A stretch of 58,488 nt of DNA from JBQLZQ01 sp052168355 (GTDB lineage: Bacteria; Pseudomonadota; Alphaproteobacteria; DSM-16000; Inquilinaceae). Both the position numbers and the translations under genes were made by a program. This document shows positions 42,410-51,384 of the stretch, one piece after another (position 1 is the first letter of the stretch; every line of letters begins with the position of its first letter). The notes under the pieces are model-generated. The model saw only the letters and a program-made list of their open reading frames with translations, was not told the origin of the DNA and did no database searches. Where the stretch lies: positions 1 through 58,488 of the forward strand of contig JBQLZQ010000012.1 of assembly GCA_052168355.1 (NCBI GenBank), given 5' to 3'.

Positions 42410-45091
42410 CTAATCGGCCGCGGCGCTGGTTGTCTTTTTTACCGATTTTTTCTTGGCCGCCGGTTTTTTCTTCGCCGGCGGCTTGCCTGTCTTGGACGCG
42501 GCGGTGGACTTGGCGGCGGCGCGCTTGGTGCCCGCCGGTTTGCGCGCGCCCGTCTTGCCCTTGGCGCCCTTTGCGCCCTTGCCGCCCTTCGCCGCCTTGG
42601 CGGCCAGAAGTTCGACGGCCCGCTCCATGGTCAGGTCCTCGACCAAAGCGGCTTTCGGCAGCGACGCCATGGTGCGGCCGTGCCGCACATAGGGTCCGTA
42701 CCGGCCGGAAAAAACCGCCACCGGTTCCCCATCCGTGGGGTGGGCGCCGAGCTGGCGCAACGGTTCGGCCACGGGCCGCTGCTTGGCGCCGGCCAGAAGC
42801 TCGACCGCGCGGTTCATTCCGACGGCCAGGATATCCTCGTCGGCGGGCAGCGAGACGTAGGCGTTGCCGTGCTTGAGATAGGGACCGAAACGACCGATGC
42901 CGGCGGTGATCGTATCGCCGCTGTCGGGGTGGCGGCCGACCTCGCGCGGCAACCCGAGTAGGCCCAGCGCCCGGTCCAGATCGATCTCGCCCGGCGAATC
43001 GGCCTTGGTCAGGGACACCCGCTTGGGCTTCTCGTCGGCCGCGGGGTCCAACTGGATGTAGTAGCCGTAGGGCCCTTTGCGGACGCTGACAGGTCGCCCG
43101 GTTTCCGGATCGGCGCCAAGCGTCCGCGGGAAGGCGGCGGCTTCCTGCATGCTCTCTTCGGTCAGGACTTCCAGCGGGCGGGTAAACCGGCATTCGGGGT
43201 AGTTCGAGCAGCCGATAAAGGCGCCGCTGCGGGCCAGCTTCAGACCCAGCCGGCCGTTCGAGCAAGAGGGGCAGAGGCGCGGGTCGGCATCTCCGCCGCG
43301 CGGCGGGAAGAAGTGGGGGCCCAGATCCTCGTCCAGCGCGTCGATCACCTGGGTGATGGTCAGGTCCTTGGTGTTGGCCACGGCGTCGGAGAACGCGGTC
43401 CAGAACTCCCTGAGCACCGTCTTCCAGTCCAGCCGGCCGCCGGACACGTCGTCGAGCTGGCCTTCCAGCTTGGCGGTGAAATCGTATTCGACGTACCGCT
43501 CGAAAAAACTGCGGAGGAAGGCCGTCACCAGCCGGCCCCGGTCCTCGGGGAAGAACCGCTTTTTCTCCAGCCGGACATAGTCGCGGTCCTGCAGGACCTG
43601 AAGGATCGAGGCGTAGGTGGAAGGCCGGCCGATGCCTAGATCCTCCATCGCCTTGACCAGGCTGGCCTCGGTATAGCGGGGCGGCGGCTGGGTGAAGTGC
43701 TGCTTGTCCTGGGTACGCTGGCGGGTAACGGCGTCGCCGGCCTTGACCGGGGGCAGGCGGCCCGAGGCCTCGTCGTCGGCGGCGGGGTCGTCGCGGCCTT
43801 CCTCGTAGACCTTGAGAAAACCGTCGAAACGGACGATCGAGCCGGTGGCCCGGAACACCGCCGCCCGATCGGGCGCGGCCACGTCGACCGTGACCTGATC
43901 CATGATCGCGCTGGCCATCTGGCAGGCCACCGTCCGTTTCCAGATCAGGTCGTACAGCCGCCGTTCCTCGCTATCGAGCACCTTGGACAGGCTGTCGGGA
44001 AGGCGGGTGACATCGGTGGGGCGGATGGCCTCGTGTGCCTCTTGAGCGTTCTTGGCCGTGCTCTTGAAGAAGCGGGGACTGGCCGGCATGTAGTTCTGGC
44101 CGTAGCGGCTGCCGATCAGCGACCGGGTGTCGGTCACCGCGTCCTGCGCCAGCTGCAGACCGTCCGTCCGCATATAGGTGATCAGGCCCACGGTCTCGCC
44201 GCCCAAATCCACGCCCTCGTACAGCCGCTGGGCGATCCGCATGGTCCGCGAGGCGCCCAGACCCAGCTTGCGCGACGCTTCCTGCTGCAGGGTCGAGGTG
44301 GTGAAGGGCGGGTAGGGGTTGCGCCGGACCTCGCGCGGCTCCACCGTCTCGACGGCGTAGGTCAGGGCGTTGGCCTTGGCCAGGGCGGCACGGGCCGAAG
44401 CTTCGTCGGGCAGGGCGAACTTGTCGAGCTTCCTGCCGTCCAGATGGGTCAGGCGGGCGGTGAACTCGGCCCCGTCCTCGGTGCGGAACACGGCCTCGAT
44501 GGACCAGAATTCCTGCGGCCTGAACAGCTCGATCTCCGATTCGCGGTCGCAGATCAGCCGCAGGGCGACCGACTGCACGCGGCCGGCCGAACGGGACCCC
44601 GGCAGCTTGCGCCACAGCACCGGCGACAGGGTGAACCCGACCAGATAATCCAGGGCCCGGCGCGCCAGATAGGCGTCGATCAATTCCCGATTCAGGGATC
44701 GTGGGTTGGCCATGGCGTCGAGAACGGCGCGCTTGGTGATCTCGTTGAAGGTGACCCGCTGGAAGTCGATATCCTTCAGCCCGCGCTTGGCCCGAAGCAC
44801 CTGCTGGACATGCCAGGAGATGGCCTCGCCCTCGCGATCCGGATCGGTGGCCAGATAGATGCGGTCGACGTCGCGGGCCGCCTTGGCCAGTTCGTCGACA
44901 TGCTTCTTGGCGCGGTCGCCCAGCTCCCAGTCCATGTCGAAATCGTCGTCCGGACGGACCGACCCGTCCTTCGGAGGCAGATCGCGGACATGACCGTAGC
45001 TGGCCAGAACCGTGTAGTCGCTGCCCAGATACTTGTTGATCGCCTTGGCCTTGGCCGGCGATTCGACGATGACCAGACTGTGACCCGGCAA
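42410..45091 (-). CDS. topA: DNA topoisomerase I
   Basis: This 893-aa type IA topoisomerase relaxes negative supercoils. It has a Toprim domain (LVIVESPAKAKAINKYLG; DPDREGEAISWH), the active-site Tyr306 in LITYMRTDGL, and one four-Cys zinc finger (CPSCSNG...CSNYPEC). The C-terminus ends in repeats and a Lys/Ala/Pro-rich tail (about 845-893) of the type found in other alphaproteobacterial TopA. The start codon is TTG. It is between dprA and rnr, a conserved order. Confidence 0.97.
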   Translation of the reverse strand: MPGHSLVIVESPAKAKAINKYLGSDYTVLASYGHVRDLPPKDGSVRPDDDFDMDWELGDRAKKHVDELAKAARDVDRIYLATDPDREGEAISWHVQQVLRAKRGLKDIDFQRVTFNEITKRAVLDAMANPRSLNRELIDAYLARRALDYLVGFTLSPVLWRKLPGSRSAGRVQSVALRLICDRESEIELFRPQEFWSIEAVFRTEDGAEFTARLTHLDGRKLDKFALPDEASARAALAKANALTYAVETVEPREVRRNPYPPFTTSTLQQEASRKLGLGASRTMRIAQRLYEGVDLGGETVGLITYMRTDGLQLAQDAVTDTRSLIGSRYGQNYMPASPRFFKSTAKNAQEAHEAIRPTDVTRLPDSLSKVLDSEERRLYDLIWKRTVACQMASAIMDQVTVDVAAPDRAAVFRATGSIVRFDGFLKVYEEGRDDPAADDEASGRLPPVKAGDAVTRQRTQDKQHFTQPPPRYTEASLVKAMEDLGIGRPSTYASILQVLQDRDYVRLEKKRFFPEDRGRLVTAFLRSFFERYVEYDFTAKLEGQLDDVSGGRLDWKTVLREFWTAFSDAVANTKDLTITQVIDALDEDLGPHFFPPRGGDADPRLCPSCSNGRLGLKLARSGAFIGCSNYPECRFTRPLEVLTEESMQEAAAFPRTLGADPETGRPVSVRKGPYGYYIQLDPAADEKPKRVSLTKADSPGEIDLDRALGLLGLPREVGRHPDSGDTITAGIGRFGPYLKHGNAYVSLPADEDILAVGMNRAVELLAGAKQRPVAEPLRQLGAHPTDGEPVAVFSGRYGPYVRHGRTMASLPKAALVEDLTMERAVELLAAKAAKGGKGAKGAKGKTGARKPAGTKRAAAKSTAASKTGKPPAKKKPAAKKKSVKKTTSAAAD

Positions 45092-45157
45092 GGATGCCCC
45101 GCTTTCTCGATTTGGTCCGCTTCCGCGGTGTGAATGCCCGGACCGACGGGCCCGTCC

Positions 45158-46282
45158 TCAGACTGAGATCAGGCTGACCCGGTTGCCGGGGTGCCGCGCG
45201 ATGCGTCCGGCCAGCTCCATTTCCAGGAGCACGGTGAGGACGTCTGCGGCAGACAATTGGCAGTCCCGCATCAGTTCGTCAACCGGTGTGGCCGTCGGGG
45301 ACAGCCGCTCGAGCACCAGCGCACGGACCGTCTCGGGTGTCTCCGGCGGCGGTGCGAGATCTTCCAGGGGCAATGCCGGTGTCGTGATTTTGGGGGTCGG
45401 GCGGGTGCCGGCCATGGCGGCGATGGCCTCCAGCACGTCGTCGGCGGTCTCGACCAGGGTGGCGCCGTCGCGGATCAACCCGTTGCAGCCGCGCGCCCGG
45501 GGATCGAGGGGCGAGCCGGGGATGGCCAGCACCTCGCGGCCCTGCTCGGCGGCCATCCGGGCGGTGATCAGCGATCCCGATCGCGGCGCCGCCTCGACCA
45601 CCAGGACGGCCAGGGACAGGCCGGAAATCAGCCGGTTGCGGCGGGGGAAATGCCGCGCCTGAGGCTGGGTCCCCAGCGCGCATTCGGCCACCACCGCGCC
45701 GTCCGCCGCGATCCGCTCATACAGCCCCGCATGCTCCGGCGGATAGACCACATCGACGCCGCCGGCCAGCACCGCGATCGTGCCGGTGGCCAGGGCGCCC
45801 TCATGGGCCGCCCCGTCGATGCCCCGCGCCAGCCCCGATACCACGGCAACCCCGGCCGCCCCCAGGTCCCGGGCCAGACCCGTCGCCAAGCGCCTGCCGT
45901 TGGCCGAGGCGTTGCGGGCGCCAACCAGCGCCACCGTCCGCCGGTCGGCGGCCGGCAGGGCACCCAACACCGCGATCAGCGGCGGGGCGTCGTCGATGGC
46001 GGCCAGCAGCGGCGGATAATCGGGATCGTCCAGGGCCACGAAGCGGCCGCCCAGGCGGGTCAGGGCGGCCCATTCCGCCTCGGCCTCCGCCAGGGGCGGG
46101 GGCGCCAGCGGCCGGGTCCGGCCGCCCCGGCGCGCCAGATCTGGCAGGGCTTCCAGCGCCGCCGAGGCGGAGCCGTACCGGCGCAGCAGCGTGCGGAACA
46201 GGGAAGGGCCGACCTGATCGGTCCGGATCAGCCGCAGCCAGGCCAGCCGCTCGCCGTCGGTCAATGCACGGGTGGGTTGCAT
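45158..46282 (-). CDS. dprA: DNA-processing protein DprA
   Basis: The 374-aa protein has the Rossmann-like DprA core (TVALVGARNASANGRRLATG, VVSGLARGIDGAAHEGAL, EGREVLAIPGSP-like EQGREVLAIPGSPLD) and a C-terminal winged helix (about 310-374). It binds single-stranded DNA and loads RecA during natural transformation; it is widespread also in bacteria not known to be competent. The N-terminal LAWLRLIRTDQVGPSLFRTLL is a SAM-like domain. ATG start, 32 bases after plsY. Confidence 0.95.
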   Translation of the reverse strand: MQPTRALTDGERLAWLRLIRTDQVGPSLFRTLLRRYGSASAALEALPDLARRGGRTRPLAPPPLAEAEAEWAALTRLGGRFVALDDPDYPPLLAAIDDAPPLIAVLGALPAADRRTVALVGARNASANGRRLATGLARDLGAAGVAVVSGLARGIDGAAHEGALATGTIAVLAGGVDVVYPPEHAGLYERIAADGAVVAECALGTQPQARHFPRRNRLISGLSLAVLVVEAAPRSGSLITARMAAEQGREVLAIPGSPLDPRARGCNGLIRDGATLVETADDVLEAIAAMAGTRPTPKITTPALPLEDLAPPPETPETVRALVLERLSPTATPVDELMRDCQLSAADVLTVLLEMELAGRIARHPGNRVSLISV

Positions 46283-46313
46283 TTCCAGACCATGGCGTAC
46301 TCAGGATTGCGGG

Positions 46314-46991
46314 TCAACCGGAGCCGGCCGGCGGGGTCTCCGATCCCGACCCCGATCGGCCGATCCGGGGCTCCTTTCCGGTCAGCAGCCGGCGGATGTT
46401 GGCGTGGTGCCGGATGATGACCAGGACCGCGATAAACAGCGCCAGTTCCATGCGCTGCGGGTCGGCCAGATAGCGGCCGGCGACGGGGAAATGGGCGAAC
46501 GCCCAGGCGTACAAGACGCTGCCGCCGACGGCCAGCAGCGCGGCCAGGGACGAATAGCGGAACAGGGCGGCGACGGCGAGCCAGGTCAGGCAGGCCAGGG
46601 CCCCCACCGCCGGGGCGATGGCCAGCAGCACGCCAAGCGCCGTGGCCACTCCCTTGCCGCCGCGAAACCGCAGCCAGATCGGAAAGATATGGCCCAGCAT
46701 GGCGCCGCCGCCGGCCAGAACGGCCATGTCCTGACCGAAGCGCAGGGCGACCAGCACCGCCAGGGCGCCCTTGCCGCCGTCGAGCAGCAACGTGGCCGCC
46801 GCCAGCCTCTTGTTGCCGGTGCGCAGGACGTTGGTGGTGCCGATATTGCCCGACCCGATGCTTCGGATGTCGCCATACCCGGCCAGCCGGGTCAGCACCA
46901 GGCCGAACGGGATCGACCCCAGCAGGTAGCCGAGCACCGCCGCGGCGTAGAACGGCCAGGTGAAGGCGAGGCTGCCGAGCAGGTCGGGCAT
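46314..46991 (-). CDS. plsY: Glycerol-3-phosphate acyltransferase PlsY
   Basis: The 225-aa inner-membrane enzyme acylates glycerol-3-phosphate from acyl-phosphate, the first step of phospholipid synthesis. It has five hydrophobic segments and the three PlsY motifs: GSIPFGLVLTR with GSGNIGTTNVLR, the GGKGALAVLVA glycine-rich loop and GHIFPIWLRFRGGKGVATALG. The ATG at 46991 starts just 5 bases from the dihydroorotase stop. The frame is open much further upstream but that part is a pyrC shadow. Confidence 0.95.
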   Translation of the reverse strand: MPDLLGSLAFTWPFYAAAVLGYLLGSIPFGLVLTRLAGYGDIRSIGSGNIGTTNVLRTGNKRLAAATLLLDGGKGALAVLVALRFGQDMAVLAGGGAMLGHIFPIWLRFRGGKGVATALGVLLAIAPAVGALACLTWLAVAALFRYSSLAALLAVGGSVLYAWAFAHFPVAGRYLADPQRMELALFIAVLVIIRHHANIRRLLTGKEPRIGRSGSGSETPPAGSG

Positions 46992-46996
46992 GACGG

Positions 46997-48328
46997 TCAG
47001 TCGGCCTGGAACATGGCGCGGCCGTCGACCACGGTGCGGTGCACCCGGCCGGTTACCGGACGGCCGTCGAAGGGCGAGTTGCGCGACTTGGACCGGAACG
47101 CCTCGACGTCGATCCGCCAGGGCCGGTCCGGGTCGAACAGCACCAGATCGGCCGGCGCGCCCACGGCCAGCCGCCCGCCCGGCAGACCGAGAAGATCGGC
47201 GGGCCGGCTGGTCATGCAGGCCAGGACGTCGAGCAGACCGGCGCGCCCCTTGTGATGAACGTCCAGCGCCAGGGGCAGCAGGGTCTCCAGCCCGATCACG
47301 CCGGGCGCGGCCTGGGCGAAGGGCACCCGTTTGCTGTCCTGGTCCTGCGGACAATGGTCGCTGGCGATGATGTCGATGGTGCCGTCGGCGATGCCGTCGA
47401 CCACCGCCCGCCGGTCCATCTCCCCGCGCAGGGGCGGCGACAGCTTGGCGAAGGTGCGGTAGTCGCCGACATCGGTCTCGGTCAGCGCGAAATAGGGCGG
47501 GGCGGTGTCGCAGGTGACCGGCAGGCCGTCGCGCTTGGCGGCGCGGATGGCGTCGATGGCCGCCGCGGTCGAGACGTGGGCGACGTGGTAGCGGGCCCCG
47601 GTCATGCGCACCAGGCGCAGATCGCGCTCGATCATCATCACCTCGGCCTCCGTCGGGATGCCGGGCAGGCCAAGGCGGGTGGCCGCCTCGCCCTCGGTCA
47701 TGGCGCCGCCCTCGGCCAGCCGAGGCTCCTCGGGGTGCTGGACCAGCAGCAGGCCGAAGGTGCGCGCATAGGACAGGGCGCGCAGCATGACCAGGCTGTC
47801 GGCCACGGCCCGGCGGCCGTCGGTGAAGGCCACCGCGCCCGATTCGGCCAGCAGCCCCAGCTCCGCCAGGTCCTGTCCGGCGCCGCCGCGGGTGATGCAG
47901 CCATAGGCGAAGATCTTGACCTTCTTCATCTCCCGCGCCCGTCGGGCGATGAACTCGATCCCGGCCAGGCTGTCGAGCGGCGGGTCGGTATCGGGCAGGC
48001 AGACCAGGCTGGTGACGCCGCCGGCGGCGGCGGCGGCGGCGGCCGTGGCGATGGTTTCCTTGTGCTCCTCGCCCGGTTCGCCGACCCGGACGCGGATATC
48101 GATCAGTCCCGGCGCCAGGCACAGGCCCCGGCAGTCGACGACGGCCAGGTCCGACGGGGCGCCGTCGGCGAACAGACCGGGCGCAAGATCGACGATCTTT
48201 CCGCGTTCCGCCAGCAGACCGCCCGGCGCGTCGAGCCCCGTCTCCGGGTCCAGCAACCGCGCGTTGACGTAGGCGGTGCGCCGCGTGGTGCCAGCGGCGA
48301 CGTCGGCCTCGGGCAGGGTCGCGGTCAC
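46997..48328 (-). CDS. pyrC: Catalytically inactive dihydroorotase-like protein (PyrC')
   Basis: The 443-aa amidohydrolase-fold protein resembles PyrC, but the metal-binding HxH motif is replaced: the sequence reads PGLIDIRVRVGEPG, with Arg79 and Arg81 where the two His ligands should be. Related pseudo-dihydroorotases in Pseudomonas and Alphaproteobacteria are non-catalytic partners of aspartate transcarbamoylase; the true dihydroorotase is encoded elsewhere. The GTG start at 48328 overlaps the pyrB stop by 4 bases (GTGA), so the two are translationally coupled. The role as an ATCase scaffold is from family knowledge. Confidence 0.93.
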   Translation of the reverse strand: MTATLPEADVAAGTTRRTAYVNARLLDPETGLDAPGGLLAERGKIVDLAPGLFADGAPSDLAVVDCRGLCLAPGLIDIRVRVGEPGEEHKETIATAAAAAAAGGVTSLVCLPDTDPPLDSLAGIEFIARRAREMKKVKIFAYGCITRGGAGQDLAELGLLAESGAVAFTDGRRAVADSLVMLRALSYARTFGLLLVQHPEEPRLAEGGAMTEGEAATRLGLPGIPTEAEVMMIERDLRLVRMTGARYHVAHVSTAAAIDAIRAAKRDGLPVTCDTAPPYFALTETDVGDYRTFAKLSPPLRGEMDRRAVVDGIADGTIDIIASDHCPQDQDSKRVPFAQAAPGVIGLETLLPLALDVHHKGRAGLLDVLACMTSRPADLLGLPGGRLAVGAPADLVLFDPDRPWRIDVEAFRSKSRNSPFDGRPVTGRVHRTVVDGRAMFQAD

Positions 48329-49302
48329 GACGCCCGCCGTTCCGCCGGCGCGGTCTCGTCGTCCTCCAGCAGCCACGCCAGGCAGGCCATGCGCACGGCC
48401 ACACCCAGCTCCACCTGATCCAGGATGGCGCTGCGGTGAATGTCGTCGGCGATCACCGAGTCGATCTCCACACCCCGGTTCATCGGACCGGGATGGAGGA
48501 TCAGGGCGTTGGGCTTGGCCACCGCCAGCTTGTCGTAGTCGAGCCCGAAAAAGTGAAAATACTCGCGGATCGACGGCACGAAACTGCCATGCATCCGCTC
48601 GACCTGAAGGCGCAGCATCATAACGATATCAGCGTCTTCCAGACCTTTTCTCATGTCATGAAAGACCTCGACGCCCATCCGGTCGATGGCCGCGGGCAGC
48701 AGCGTGGGCGGCGCCACCACGCGCACCCTGGCGCCCATGATGTTGAGCAGGTGGATGTTGGACCGGGCGACCCGGCTGTGGCGGATGTCGCCGCACAGGA
48801 CCACCGTCAGCCCGGCCAGAACCCCCACCCGGCGGCGGATGGTCAGCGCGTCGAGAAGGGCCTGGGTGGGGTGTTCGTGGCTGCCGTCGCCGGCGTTGAT
48901 GACGGCGCCGGTGACCTTCTCCGACAAAAGCTTGACCGCGCCGGCATCGCCGTGGCGCACCACCAGGGCGTCGGGGTGCATGGCGTTGAGGGTCAGCGCC
49001 GTGTCGATCAGCGTCTCGCCCTTTTTGATGGAACTGCTGGCCACCGTCATGTTGATGGTGTCGGCGCCCAGCCGCTTGCCGGCCAGTTCGAAAGACGTCC
49101 GCGTGCGCGTGGAGCTTTCGAAGAACAGATTGATGACGGTGCGCCCGCGCAGGGTCTGCAGCTTCTTGTCGCGCTTCCGGCTGACCGCGACATAGCCGTC
49201 GGCCCGGTCGAGAAGGGCGGTGATGTCCGACTCCGTCAGCCCCTCGATGCCCAACAGGTGGCGGCGAGGCGTTTCGAGCGGCATGGGGTGTGCGGCGGTC
49301 AT
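48325..49302 (-). CDS. pyrB: Aspartate carbamoyltransferase catalytic subunit
   Basis: The 325-aa enzyme makes carbamoyl-aspartate in pyrimidine synthesis. It has the carbamoyl-phosphate motif FFESSTRTRTSFE, a DGSHEHPTQALLD block, ILHPGPMNRGVEI and RHSRVARSN. The ATG at 49302 (MTAAHPMPLETP) is used; the longer frame upstream is less likely. First gene of pyrB-pyrC'-plsY-dprA on the minus strand. Confidence 0.97.
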   Translation of the reverse strand: MTAAHPMPLETPRRHLLGIEGLTESDITALLDRADGYVAVSRKRDKKLQTLRGRTVINLFFESSTRTRTSFELAGKRLGADTINMTVASSSIKKGETLIDTALTLNAMHPDALVVRHGDAGAVKLLSEKVTGAVINAGDGSHEHPTQALLDALTIRRRVGVLAGLTVVLCGDIRHSRVARSNIHLLNIMGARVRVVAPPTLLPAAIDRMGVEVFHDMRKGLEDADIVMMLRLQVERMHGSFVPSIREYFHFFGLDYDKLAVAKPNALILHPGPMNRGVEIDSVIADDIHRSAILDQVELGVAVRMACLAWLLEDDETAPAERRAS

Positions 49303-49463
49303 CAAAGCGGCACTATAAGAGCAGGAGCCGAGTCGGACCAAGAGGCTATTCCACGTCCGCGTCCGGTGCGCCTTCGACGCCGAATTGCCGTAATTTCCGA
49401 ATACGATCCTTTCCGATCGCTACCCGTCTGCCCGCCCTGGGTCATTGCCTGGAAAGGAAAACC

Positions 49464-49856
49464 ATGATCGCCACGCTGCGATTCGCCCTACTTGCCATTG
49501 CCGTCGCCCTGGGGGGACTGGCGGCCGGCCCCGCCACCGCCCAGACCCAGCCGAATGCCTGTACCTTTTCGTTCAACGGGGTCTGCGATCACCCCGGCAT
49601 CGGCACCGGCGCCTGCGCGATGGGCACCGATACGGCGGACTGCGCGGCGGTCAGCGGCATTCCGGACGCCGACACCAACGTCGTCTACCAGATCCAGACG
49701 ATCCTGAAGCGGCACGGCTACGATCCGGGTCCCGTCGACGGCATCGCGGGGCCGCGCACGCGGTCCGCCATCCGCCGGTTCCAGACCGATTACAACAGTC
49801 CGGTCACCGGCCAGCCCACCCCCGACCTGCTGACCCAGCTCCGCTCCCTGCAATAG
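49464..49856 (+). CDS. Secreted peptidoglycan-binding domain protein
   Basis: This 130-aa protein has a signal peptide (cleavage near ATAQT, about residue 28), four cysteines in a short N-terminal region (CTFSFNGVCDHPG, GACAMGTDTADCAA), probably two disulfides, and a C-terminal PG_binding_1 domain (IQTILKRHGYDPGPVDGIAG, then RTRSAIRRFQTDY). It is expected to sit in the periplasm bound to the wall. There is no catalytic domain. The ATG follows AAAGGAAA. The upstream gap of 161 bases separates it from the divergent pyrB. Confidence 0.88.
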   Translation: MIATLRFALLAIAVALGGLAAGPATAQTQPNACTFSFNGVCDHPGIGTGACAMGTDTADCAAVSGIPDADTNVVYQIQTILKRHGYDPGPVDGIAGPRTRSAIRRFQTDYNSPVTGQPTPDLLTQLRSLQ

Positions 49857-49882
49857 GCGGCCGGACACTCGGATCGCGGCCT

Positions 49883-50806
49883 TCAGATCAGCGCGACCAC
49901 CGCGTGCAGGATGGCCGGGATAGTCACCGCCGCCAGGATCGTGGTGGCGGTGATGATGGCCGCGATCAGCCTGGCGTCGCCGCCCATCTGGCGGGCCAGC
50001 ACGTAGGAGGAGGCGGATGTGGGCAAGGCATTGAACAGGACCGCCGCGGTGGTTTCCAGGCTGCCGGCGCCCAGCGCCGTACAGGCCACCCCGGTGATCG
50101 CCGGCGTCAGCAGAAGCTTGCCGGCCGCAGCCGTGCCGACCGCTTTGCCGGTCCGCCGCAGGGCCCCGAACTCCAGCCCCGCGCCGACGCACAACAGGCC
50201 CAGCGGCAGGGCGGCGCGGCCCAGGATGGCGACGGTTTCGGTGGCGGCCATCGGCAGGGACCAGCCGACCTGCACGACCACCAGCGCCGCCACCACGGAC
50301 AGGATGATCGGGTTGCCGGCGATGCGCAGGAGGATGCGGCCGATGTTCGGGCCGCCGCCGGCCCCGTGCCGGGCCAGCATGGCGATGGCCAGCATGTTCA
50401 CCAGCGGGATGGAGATGGCCACACAGATGGCGATCAAAGCCACGCCGGATGGACCGTACAGGGTGAGCGCGGCGGCCAGGCCGATATAGGTGTTGGGCCG
50501 GATGGCACCTTGAAAGACGGACGTGAAAGCCGGCCCTCCCAGGCCCAGCCATCGTTTGAACGCCAACGTCAGCGCCGCCGTGCTCAGGATCCCGACAGCC
50601 AGCCCCCCGGCCATCGGGCCGGCGGCGGCCAGATCGGGACCCGACGCGATCAGCGTCGCGAACAGCAGGCTGGGGAACAGCAGGTAGTAGGTCAGCCCCT
50701 CGGCGGCCGGCCAGAACGCGTCGGGCATGCGCCCGGTCTGGCGCAGGCCGTAGCCGATGGCCACCACCGCGAAGATCGGCGCCAGCGCGGTCAGGACCGC
50801 GATCAC
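49883..50806 (-). CDS. AEC-family transporter (auxin efflux carrier type)
   Basis: The 307-aa integral membrane protein has ten predicted hydrophobic segments and the AEC/Mem_trans features LTYYLLFPSLLFATLI and ALPLGLLCVGAGL. Bacterial members often export or exchange malate or malonate; the substrate here is unknown. The start overlaps the ruvX stop by 4 bases (ATGA), so it is co-transcribed behind ruvX. Confidence 0.88.
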   Translation of the reverse strand: MIAVLTALAPIFAVVAIGYGLRQTGRMPDAFWPAAEGLTYYLLFPSLLFATLIASGPDLAAAGPMAGGLAVGILSTAALTLAFKRWLGLGGPAFTSVFQGAIRPNTYIGLAAALTLYGPSGVALIAICVAISIPLVNMLAIAMLARHGAGGGPNIGRILLRIAGNPIILSVVAALVVVQVGWSLPMAATETVAILGRAALPLGLLCVGAGLEFGALRRTGKAVGTAAAGKLLLTPAITGVACTALGAGSLETTAAVLFNALPTSASSYVLARQMGGDARLIAAIITATTILAAVTIPAILHAVVALI

Positions 50807-51276
50807 GGCGCCGTGCCGAAGCCAAGCCTGTCCAACGCTCCTTGCAGGATATAGGCGGCGGCGGCCTCATCGATCTTCCGGCCCCGCTTGGCGCGGCTCA
50901 TATCGGCGCCGATCATCGCCCGTTCGACGGCGCGCGAGGACAGCCGCTCATCCCAGAAGACCAGCGGCACGTCGCGCAGATCCAGAAGACTGTGGGCGAA
51001 CTGCCGGGTCGATTGGCAGCGCGGACCCTCGCTGCCGTCCATGTTGACCGGCAGCCCCAGCACCAGCCCGCCGACATCGCGTTCGTCCATGATCTTGAAA
51101 AGGGCCTCGGCGTCGACCCGAAACCGGGTCCGCCGGATGGTGCCGATGGGCGAGGCGATACGAAATCCGGAATCCGACAGGGCCAGGCCCAGGGTCTTGG
51201 AACCGAGGTCCAGGCCCATCAGGCGGTATCCGGGGGGCACCGTTGCGAGCAGCCCGTCGATATTGCAGATTGGCAT
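50803..51276 (-). CDS. ruvX: Holliday junction resolvase-like protein RuvX/YqgF
   Basis: The 157-aa RNase H-fold protein has LMGLDLGSKTLGLALSD with the first catalytic Asp, GLVLGLPVNMDGSEGPRC, FWDERLSSRAVE with the Glu/Asp residues, and the C-terminal KIDEAAAAYILQGALD. YqgF/RuvX processes pre-16S rRNA 5' ends and has been proposed as a resolvase. The ATG at 51276 (MPICNIDG) is chosen; the longer frame runs through the divergent gatC promoter and a hairpin. Confidence 0.93.
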   Translation of the reverse strand: MPICNIDGLLATVPPGYRLMGLDLGSKTLGLALSDSGFRIASPIGTIRRTRFRVDAEALFKIMDERDVGGLVLGLPVNMDGSEGPRCQSTRQFAHSLLDLRDVPLVFWDERLSSRAVERAMIGADMSRAKRGRKIDEAAAAYILQGALDRLGFGTAP

Positions 51277-51330
51277 GGCGAATGCTAACTTCCGCGCCGT
51301 TTTCCCAGTATTTCCCGCATGTTTGCGCCG

Positions 51331-51358
51331 GCCGGACTCAATCGCTTGAGGGTCCGGC
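51331..51358. promoter_or_regulatory. Hairpin in the ruvX/gatC divergent region
   Basis: GCCGGAC-TCAA (51331-51341), a TCGC loop, TTGA, a two-base bulge GG and GTCCGGC (51352-51358) form a stable hairpin about 26 bases before the gatC ATG. There is no T-tract. It could shape the gatCAB leader or the ruvX leader; no known riboswitch pattern is recognised. Confidence 0.5.
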
Positions 51359-51384
51359 GCAGCCGGACGAAGAGACGTACCATC

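Noticed and set aside
40180..42876. A plus-strand open frame of 898 codons across rnr and topA
   Set aside because: Antisense to both, with no recognisable motif; long shadow frames are expected at this GC content.
46314..48404. One long minus-strand frame covering plsY and much of the pyrC region
   Set aside because: Only the last 225 codons are PlsY; the upstream part is the pyrC' gene read in a wrong frame, so no fusion is proposed.
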